Shown here: positions 58,103 to 64,000 of the stretch, in pieces
Position numbering within the stretch: position 1 is the first letter of the stretch
How the letters are laid out: every line of letters starts with the position of its first letter
Source: Massilia sp. PDC64
GTDB taxonomy: Bacteria; Pseudomonadota; Gammaproteobacteria; Burkholderiales; Burkholderiaceae_D
Direction: 5' to 3'
Length of the DNA stretch: 64,000 nt
NCBI RefSeq assembly: GCF_900101265.1
Contig: NZ_FMZS01000011.1
Span: forward strand, 124,001 to 188,000
Notes under the pieces: model-generated
What the model was told of the DNA's origin: nothing
What the model saw: only the letters and a program-made list of their open reading frames with translations
Database searches by the model: none
Made by a program: the position numbers and the translations under genes

Positions 58103-59878
58103 ATGGATCGTCGTGGTTTTCTGAAGCGTACCGCCTATTTCACCGTCGTCGCGGCCGGCACGGGCCTGGCGCTGGCCGCCTGCGGCGGTTCGGACCGTTC
58201 GCCGCCGGGCCGCTACACGTTCCCGCTCGGCGTCGCGAGCGGCGACCCGCGGGAAGCGAGCGCCGTGTTCTGGACGCGCTGCGTGCCGGCGGCGGGCAGC
58301 GGCGACGTCGACGTGCGGCTGGACGTGGCCAGCGACAGCGCGTTCGCGAACCTCGTCGCGGTCGTGCAACTGGGCGCGACGGCGGCGTACGACTTCACGG
58401 TGCGCGCGAAAGTGACGAACCTGGTTCCCGGCACACGCTACTGGTACCGCTTCGTCGCCGGCGCCGACGTCAGCGCCACCGGCCAGGCGAAGACCGCGCC
58501 CGCCGCGGCCAGCACGCCGGCGCAACTGCGCTTCGCATGGATGACGTGCCAGGACTGGAGCATCAACCACTGGGCCGCGATGGAACTGATGGCGCAGGAA
58601 GACCTCGACTTCATCGTGCACCTCGGCGACTACATCTACGAGACCGTCGGCGCCGCGTTCCAGGCCGGGGCCGCCGAACCGGCGCACGGCAGGATCACCC
58701 TGCCGAACGGCACGGCCCAGGGCACGGCCGTCTACGCGACGACGCTCGACGACTACCGCACGCTGTATCGCACCTACCGCAGCGACCCGCGCCTCCAGGC
58801 ACTGCATGCGAAATGCCCGATGATCGTGATCTGGGACGACCACGAATTCTCGGACGACTGCTGGCAGGACCACCAGACCTACACGAACGCCAACCTGCAG
58901 CAGACGCCGCGCCGCCGCGCCGCCAGCCAGGCCTGGGCGGAATACATGCCGGTCGACTGGGGCGACGTGTCGTTCGACCTGCAAAAACAGACCTACGACA
59001 ACATCCGCATCTACCGCGACTTCCGCTTCGGCACGCTGCTGCACCTCGTGATGACGGACGAGCGCCTGTACCGCGACGACCACGTCGTCAGCGAAGCCGC
59101 GTACGCGAAGATGATCGGCCACGACCCGGAGAACGGCAACGATTCCGTCGGCGCCCGCTACTTCGTTCCGCAGCCGCTGCTGCAGCAGTTCGAGCAGGCC
59201 GACACCGCCGCGCTGGGCCGCGTGCCCGGCATCCTCGGCACCACTCAGACGCAATGGTGGAAAGACACGATGAAGGGCTCGACGGCGACCTGGAAGGTGT
59301 GGGGCAACGAAGTCACGCTGAACCGTATGTGGATCGACCTGCGCGCGCAGGCACCGGCGCCGTACAACCAGCTGTACGTCGTCAACGCGGACGGGTGGGA
59401 CGGCTACCCGGCGTACCGCGCGGAACTGATGGGTTACCTGGGCGCGCAAGGCGTGAAGAACGTCGTCGCGATCACGGGCGACCTGCACGCATTCCAGTGC
59501 GGCGTCATCTACGACAATGCCGACCCGGCCACTGGCAAGCCGGTCGCCGTGGACTTCGTCGGCGCGGGCATCAGCAGCTCGTCGTTCTACAAATACCTGA
59601 GCGCCGGTGCCGGCGGCAGCCCGCTCGCGCCGCTCGTGGCGACGCCGGCCACGTTCGACGGCGTCATGCGCGCCAACAACCCCGCGTTCGCGTATGCCGA
59701 CCACGACGCGCAGGGGTATTCGGTGGCCACCGTGACGGCGGGCAGCTTCACCGTCGTCTTCAACAAGGTCAAGCCGCTGAATACGGACGGGACGAAGCCG
59801 GCGGCGCCGCTGGCGAAGAAGACCCGCATCACCCTGGCGGCCGGGTCGACGACGCCGGTCGTGGCCGACAACGTGTAA
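58103..59878 (+). CDS. phoD: PhoD-family alkaline phosphatase/phosphodiesterase (Tat-exported)
   Basis: A 591-residue phosphoesterase. Twin-arginine signal DRRGFLKRTAYF, with a lipobox-like LAAC near residue 27. N-terminal PhoD domain (FPLGVASGDP, FWTRCVP) and the metallophosphatase domain with HLGDYIYE, WDDHEFSDD and GDLHAFQCG. Expected role: release of phosphate from phosphate esters in the envelope. AAGAGGA precedes the start. No Pho box was identified upstream. Confidence 0.9.
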   Translation: MDRRGFLKRTAYFTVVAAGTGLALAACGGSDRSPPGRYTFPLGVASGDPREASAVFWTRCVPAAGSGDVDVRLDVASDSAFANLVAVVQLGATAAYDFTVRAKVTNLVPGTRYWYRFVAGADVSATGQAKTAPAAASTPAQLRFAWMTCQDWSINHWAAMELMAQEDLDFIVHLGDYIYETVGAAFQAGAAEPAHGRITLPNGTAQGTAVYATTLDDYRTLYRTYRSDPRLQALHAKCPMIVIWDDHEFSDDCWQDHQTYTNANLQQTPRRRAASQAWAEYMPVDWGDVSFDLQKQTYDNIRIYRDFRFGTLLHLVMTDERLYRDDHVVSEAAYAKMIGHDPENGNDSVGARYFVPQPLLQQFEQADTAALGRVPGILGTTQTQWWKDTMKGSTATWKVWGNEVTLNRMWIDLRAQAPAPYNQLYVVNADGWDGYPAYRAELMGYLGAQGVKNVVAITGDLHAFQCGVIYDNADPATGKPVAVDFVGAGISSSSFYKYLSAGAGGSPLAPLVATPATFDGVMRANNPAFAYADHDAQGYSVATVTAGSFTVVFNKVKPLNTDGTKPAAPLAKKTRITLAAGSTTPVVADNV

Positions 59879-59948
59879 GGCACCCGCGCACCCGGACTCC
59901 GCTCATCGGCACCATCCCTTATCATCGATCCTGAACAAGGAGATGAGA

Positions 59949-61589
59949 ATGGAGACGGTCGAAGTCATCCTGGCGATGCTGGTCGCCGTGATCGCCAGTG
60001 GCTACGTGGCGCGGGTACTGCCCGTCGCCCTGCCCCTGCCGCTGATCCAGATCGCGGCGGGCGCCGTCATCTCGGGCGTCTTCCGCCATGGCATCGCGCT
60101 GGACCCGGACATCTTCTTCCTGCTGTTCCTGCCGCCGCTGCTGTTCGTGGACGGCTGGCGCATCCCCAAGATCGGCCTGTTCCGCGACAAGGCGACGATC
60201 CTGGAGCTCGCGCTGGGCCTCGTCCTGTTCACCGTCGTCGGTGCCGGGTATCTGCTGCACTGGATGATCCCGGCGATGCCGCTGGCGGTCGCCTTCGCGC
60301 TGGCCGCGATCGTGGCGCCTACGGATCCGGTCGCCGTGTCGTCGATCACCGCGCGCGTGCCGATGCCGCCGCGCCTCATGCACATCGTCGAGGGCGAGAG
60401 CCTGCTCAACGATGCGAGCGGCCTCGTGTGCTTCCGCTTTGCCGTCGCCGCCGCCGTGACGGGGCATTTCTCGCTGGCGCAGGCGAGCCTGACCTTCCTG
60501 TGGGTCGCGCTGGCGGGCATCGCGGCCGGCATCGGCATCACGTTCGCCATTACACGCGCGCACGGCATCCTGCAGCGCCGCTTCGGCGAAGAGGACGGCG
60601 TCTCCGTGCTGATCAACCTCCTGACGCCGTTCGGCGCCTACCTCGTGGCCGAGCGCCTGGACGCGTCGGGCATCCTGGCGGCCGTGGCGGCCGGCATCAC
60701 GATGAGCTACCTGGAATTGTCGGGTGCCGCGACGCCGGGCACGCGCATCCGCCGCAACGTCATCTGGGACGCGCTGCAATTCACGTTGAACGGCACCATG
60801 TTCGTGCTGCTGGGCGAGCAGCTGCCGGACATCGTCCGCGGCGCACTGCACCCCGACGGCGGCGCCCCGTTCGACCTGGGGTGGCTCGCCAGCCGCGCCC
60901 TCGCGTTCAGCCTGGGACTCGTACTGCTGCGCTTCGTGTGGGTGTGGATCTCGCTGCAGCTGACGCTCCTGAACCGCCGGCGCCTGGGGCGCCAGGTCTT
61001 CAAGCCGAAGCTGCGCGTGATGCTGGCCACGTCGGTGGCAGGCGTGCGCGGGGCATTGACGATGGCCGGCGTGATGACCCTGCCCCTCGCGCTGCCGAGC
61101 GGCGAGCCGTTCCCCGCGCGCCACCTGGCGATCTTCCTCGCCAGCAGCGTGATCGTCGTGTCGCTGCTGCTGGCCAGCGCCGCATTGCCCGCCCTGCTGC
61201 GGGGCCTGGAAATGCCGGCCGAGCCTGAGGCGAAGTGCAACGAGGACGAGGCGCGCCACGCGGCGACGCTGGCCGCCATCGCCGCGCTGGAGCGGGCGCA
61301 GAAGGTGGATGGCAAGGATGGCGAGGATGGCGACCCGGCGTTGCGCGACAAGGCCGTCGCCCATGTGCTGCGGTTGTACCGGCACCGCCTGAACGCGACC
61401 GACGCGGCGGGCGGGAACGGCGACGCGCAATCGCTCAAGCACACGGAACGCCGCTACCGGCTGCTCGCGCTGAACGCCGAGCGCGACACGGTGCTGCGCC
61501 TCGCGCGCCGCATGGACATCTCGGACGAGACGGCGCGCAGGCTGCTGCGCCAGATCGACCTGCTCGAGGCCCGTTATCAGCAGGATTAG
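59949..61589 (+). CDS. CPA1-family Na+/H+ antiporter
   Basis: A 546-residue inner-membrane exchanger with about twelve helices. The helix-5/6 signature includes AIVAPTDPVAVSSI and GESLLNDASG, with the ion-binding Asp. The C-terminal 130 residues are cytoplasmic and charged. METVEVILAM at 59949 is preferred over ATG 59943 because AAGGAG is six bases upstream of the former. Role: pH and sodium homeostasis. Its stop overlaps the next gene's stop region (convergent). Confidence 0.9.
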   Translation: METVEVILAMLVAVIASGYVARVLPVALPLPLIQIAAGAVISGVFRHGIALDPDIFFLLFLPPLLFVDGWRIPKIGLFRDKATILELALGLVLFTVVGAGYLLHWMIPAMPLAVAFALAAIVAPTDPVAVSSITARVPMPPRLMHIVEGESLLNDASGLVCFRFAVAAAVTGHFSLAQASLTFLWVALAGIAAGIGITFAITRAHGILQRRFGEEDGVSVLINLLTPFGAYLVAERLDASGILAAVAAGITMSYLELSGAATPGTRIRRNVIWDALQFTLNGTMFVLLGEQLPDIVRGALHPDGGAPFDLGWLASRALAFSLGLVLLRFVWVWISLQLTLLNRRRLGRQVFKPKLRVMLATSVAGVRGALTMAGVMTLPLALPSGEPFPARHLAIFLASSVIVVSLLLASAALPALLRGLEMPAEPEAKCNEDEARHAATLAAIAALERAQKVDGKDGEDGDPALRDKAVAHVLRLYRHRLNATDAAGGNGDAQSLKHTERRYRLLALNAERDTVLRLARRMDISDETARRLLRQIDLLEARYQQD

Positions 61590-62026
61590 GCAGGCTGCGG
61601 CCGCGTGCCCGGTGCGAGCCTGAACGTGAGGGCTTCCAGCAAGGGTTTGCGCTGGGTGTTGTGGAAGGCCGCGATGCGCCAGCGGCCGTCGGCCTCGCGC
61701 ACCATCGTGTACGTCTGGACCTTCGTGAGGTCCGCGGGCGGGCTACGCTTGAACGTGTCGCCGCGCCCCGTCACGATGGCCGTGTCGGTCCCGAACAGGC
61801 GGATGTCGTCGATCTCGCTCGCCAGCCGCGTGCCCTTGAGCGGCTTGTCGAACAGCGCGCGGTGGCTGTCGACGATGGCGCGGCGGCCCCGGTAGCACGT
61901 GCCCATGAACGTGGTGTACGTCGCGTTGTCGGTGAACTGCGCGCCGTAGGCCTCGGCGTCGTGACGCCCCCAGGCGTCGACGAGCGAGGCGATGACTGCG
62001 TGGATGTCGGCGCCGTGGTCCGCCAT
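61586..62026 (-). CDS. SnoaL/DUF4440-like SgcJ/EcaC family protein
   Basis: A 146-residue single-domain NTF2-like protein (ADIHAVIASLVDAWGRHDAE; GTCYRGRRAIVDSH). The SgcJ/EcaC group has no established reaction outside antibiotic clusters. ATG 62026 is preferred over 62044 because GGGAGG precedes it. It converges with the antiporter gene, with a 4-base overlap. Confidence 0.75.
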   Translation of the reverse strand: MADHGADIHAVIASLVDAWGRHDAEAYGAQFTDNATYTTFMGTCYRGRRAIVDSHRALFDKPLKGTRLASEIDDIRLFGTDTAIVTGRGDTFKRSPPADLTKVQTYTMVREADGRWRIAAFHNTQRKPLLEALTFRLAPGTRPQPA

Positions 62027-62094
62027 GCGTTTCCTCCCGTGCATTCCTGGAAATGCCGGGCATCATACCATCGCGGCGGACGCCGGTCAGCGGC

Positions 62095-62385
62095 TCAGCG
62101 GCCGTCCGTTCCGCCCGTACCCGAACTGCCCGTGGTGGAGCCGCTGGTGGATCCGCTCGACGATGAGCCGGCCCGGTCGCGCGCCGTCGGCGTGTTGTAG
62201 GCGCCGATGCCCGTCGCGTTGCCGGTACCGCCCGTGCCCGAGCCGTTGTCGCCGGCCGTGCTGTCCATGCCGCTGGCCGTCGAGCCCGCGGACGAGCTGC
62301 CGCTCATGCTGCCGCCGGTCGAGCTGCATGCCGCCAGGCCGATGGCCATCAGGCCGCCGATCAATACGCTTTGATAAGGTTTCAT
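62095..62385 (-). CDS. Small Ser/Gly-rich lipoprotein
   Basis: A 96-residue protein with signal peptide and lipobox LAAC (mature Cys near residue 20), followed by a low-complexity Ser/Gly/Thr tail. No domain recognised. GGGAGGG precedes ATG 62385. Envelope location is expected, function unknown. Confidence 0.65.
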   Translation of the reverse strand: MKPYQSVLIGGLMAIGLAACSSTGGSMSGSSSAGSTASGMDSTAGDNGSGTGGTGNATGIGAYNTPTARDRAGSSSSGSTSGSTTGSSGTGGTDGR

Positions 62386-62482
62386 GATCCCTCCCGTGAT
62401 GGTGTAAGGACCGATGATGGGTCCGCCCGCAGGCGTCCGATATAGGATGCACACGCCGCGCCGTGTAGGACGCGGCGCACGA

Positions 62483-62788
62483 TCAGCGGTCGCCGAGGCT
62501 GCTGCGCAGCCAGTCGCGGCCCCGTTCGTCCAGCGCTCGCGCGATGACGTCGGGCGGCAGGCTGTACACGGTGCCCCATGTCGCGCGGCCGTCCGGCGCA
62601 TTGGACGGGAAGCTCGTCGTCTCGATGGGCCAGTGGTACTTGCGCTTGAGCGCGCGGACGATGGCGGCCAGGGTCACGCGGCCGCGCAGCGGTTCGGCGC
62701 CCGCCTGGTCGGCATCGGACAGCAGGACGGCGAGGACCATGCCGCGCGCGGTGCGCGGGCCGGGGAAGATGGGAGATTTGCCGGGCAT
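62483..62788 (-). CDS. Small hypothetical protein, possible winged helix
   Basis: A 101-residue protein; residues 38-100 (VTLAAIVRALKRKYHWPIET to ERGRDWLRS, cut) resemble small winged-helix proteins of Burkholderiales. The assignment is tentative. It overlaps no other gene and diverges from the topoisomerase gene. Confidence 0.5.
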   Translation of the reverse strand: MPGKSPIFPGPRTARGMVLAVLLSDADQAGAEPLRGRVTLAAIVRALKRKYHWPIETTSFPSNAPDGRATWGTVYSLPPDVIARALDERGRDWLRSSLGDR

Positions 62789-62890
62789 GACCGTATTGTA
62801 ACGGGCCTTGCACTACGTTAGTTCGCGAACGGTGCGCCATCGGGGCCGGCGTAGACTGGCTGCAGCCTACCTGCGACCGACGAGTTCCCG

Positions 62891-64000
62891 ATGAAGAGCG
62901 AAGACCACGCCTTGCACGACCCGGTGCCGAATACCGATCCGCCCGCCGCCGCCAGGGCCGCGGGCCTGCGCTACGTCCACGACGACCGCCCGGGCATCCG
63001 CCGCGAGCCGGCCGGCGACGGTTTTCGCTACGTCGACGCGAAAGGCGAACCGGTCGAGGACGAAGCCACCCTCAAGCGCATCAAGTCGCTGGCGATCCCG
63101 CCCGCGTGGACGGACGTCTGGATCTGCCCGCAGGCCAACGGCCACCTGCAGGCGACTGGCCGCGACGCGCGCGGGCGCAAGCAGTACCGCTACCACCCGA
63201 AATGGCGCGAGGTGCGGGACGAAGTCAAGTACGAACGCATGATCAAGTTCGGCAAGGCGCTGCCGCAGATCCGCAAGGAAGTCGACCGCGCCCTGTCCCT
63301 CCCCGGCCTGCCGCGCGAAAAAGTCCTCGCGACGATCGTCTACCTGCTGGAAGCGACGATGATGCGCATCGGTAACGACGAATACGCCCGCGAGAACAAG
63401 TCGTACGGCCTGACGACCCTGAGAAACCGCCACGTGAAGATCGACGGCAGCGAAGTCGAGTTCCGCTTCCGCGGCAAGAGCGGCGTGTACCACGACGTCA
63501 AGGTGCACGACCGGCGGCTCGCCCGCATCATCCAGCGCACGCGCGACCTGCCCGGCCAGGACCTGTTCCAGTACCTCGACGAGAACGGCGAAACGCACAC
63601 GGTGGGCTCCAGCGACGTGAACGACTACCTGCGCACGATCACGGGCGAGGATTACACGGCGAAGGATTTCCGCACGTGGTCGGGGACCGTGCTTGCCGCG
63701 ATGGCGCTGCAGGAATTCGAGGCCGTCGATTCCGACGCGCAGGCGAAGAAGAACGTCGTGCGCGCCATCGAATCCGTCGCGGAACGGCTGGGCAACACGC
63801 CGTCCGTGTGCCGCAAGTGCTATGTGCACCCGGCCGTGCTGGACGCCTACCTCGACGGCACGATGCTGGAAGGCCTGCGTGCCCGCGCCGAGGAAAGCCT
63901 CGTCGAAGACCTGAAGGATTTGCAGCCGGAGGAAGCGGCCGTGCTCGCGATGCTGGAACGCCGGCTTGCGCAGGAAACGGCCGACAGCGACCTGGCCGTG
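62891..64000 (+). CDS. Bacterial DNA topoisomerase IB (3' end cut by window)
   Basis: The first 370 residues of a poxvirus-like topoisomerase IB that relaxes supercoils through a 3'-phosphotyrosine. It has the N-terminal domain (AGLRYVHDDRPGIRR), the catalytic core with MMRIGNDEYARENKSYGLTT, FRGKSGVYHDV, DFRTWSGTV and the nucleophile Tyr311 in RKCYVHPAV. All core residues are seen; only the far C-terminus is missing. ATG 62891 is preceded by CGAGTTCCCG, a weak site. Confidence 0.9.
   Translation, partial: MKSEDHALHDPVPNTDPPAAARAAGLRYVHDDRPGIRREPAGDGFRYVDAKGEPVEDEATLKRIKSLAIPPAWTDVWICPQANGHLQATGRDARGRKQYRYHPKWREVRDEVKYERMIKFGKALPQIRKEVDRALSLPGLPREKVLATIVYLLEATMMRIGNDEYARENKSYGLTTLRNRHVKIDGSEVEFRFRGKSGVYHDVKVHDRRLARIIQRTRDLPGQDLFQYLDENGETHTVGSSDVNDYLRTITGEDYTAKDFRTWSGTVLAAMALQEFEAVDSDAQAKKNVVRAIESVAERLGNTPSVCRKCYVHPAVLDAYLDGTMLEGLRARAEESLVEDLKDLQPEEAAVLAMLERRLAQETADSDLAV

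Overview
The window is a GC-rich (well above 60% by eye) bacterial chromosome segment. Gene content and protein style point to a betaproteobacterium of the Burkholderiales, most like Oxalobacteraceae (Massilia/Duganella/Janthinobacterium type). This placement is inference. Its basis is the small FWGRFGVTQS-type helix-turn-helix protein beside a LuxR solo, the poly-HAMP hybrid kinase with a CheR-like partner, and the abundance of hybrid kinases. No rRNA, tRNA, CRISPR array, insertion sequence or phage gene was found. Both ends cut genes: recC at the left and a topoisomerase IB gene at the right.

Layout. 1-6357: recC (partial) and a CHASE-PAS hybrid kinase, both minus strand. 6456-9639: cytosolic prolyl oligopeptidase, small HTH protein, convergent LuxR-type AHL-receptor solo. 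10034-15819: a 1643-residue soluble kinase with six near-identical HAMP repeats and three receiver domains, translationally coupled to a CheR-like protein that has lost its catalytic motifs. 15820-22468: GST, exported M1 aminopeptidase, GlpD, and an overlapping HD-hydrolase/sirtuin pair. 22469-25257: a UvrD-family helicase gene flanked by two copies of an intergenic element; each copy has three DnaA-box-like 9-mers at identical spacing plus a foldable hairpin. 25258-33202: small proteins, a split chromate transporter, S-formylglutathione hydrolase, a general-stress cassette (Hsp20 with a sigma-32-like promoter, phosphoribosyltransferase, SRPBCC membrane protein, erythromycin-esterase-like protein) and an exported CsgG-SH3 protein. 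33203-42944: diguanylate cyclase, two-subunit molybdenum hydroxylase, TPR-methyltransferase, a QseBC-like two-component system and a divergent MipA porin. 42946-52308: an HTH-PAS regulator divergent from a seven-gene operon for a quaternary amine. 52365-64000: nicotinamidase, stress-like small protein, an aminotransferase homologue without its catalytic lysine followed by a hybrid kinase, exported creatininase-like protein, PhoD phosphatase, Na+/H+ antiporter, small proteins and topoisomerase IB.

How genes work together. The best-supported pathway is the operon at 44120-52308. It pairs a Rieske oxygenase with the CntA/YeaW active-site pattern (Glu205 bridge; His208, His213, Asp323) with a CntB/YeaX-like reductase, an aldehyde dehydrogenase, a choline-dehydrogenase-like flavoenzyme, an outer-membrane porin and an APC permease. 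This looks like uptake and oxidative cleavage of a trimethylammonium compound, possibly releasing trimethylamine. The strongest candidates for undescribed biology are the paired DnaA-box/hairpin elements around the helicase gene, the degenerate CheR partner of the poly-HAMP kinase, and the lysine-less aminotransferase homologue coupled to a kinase.
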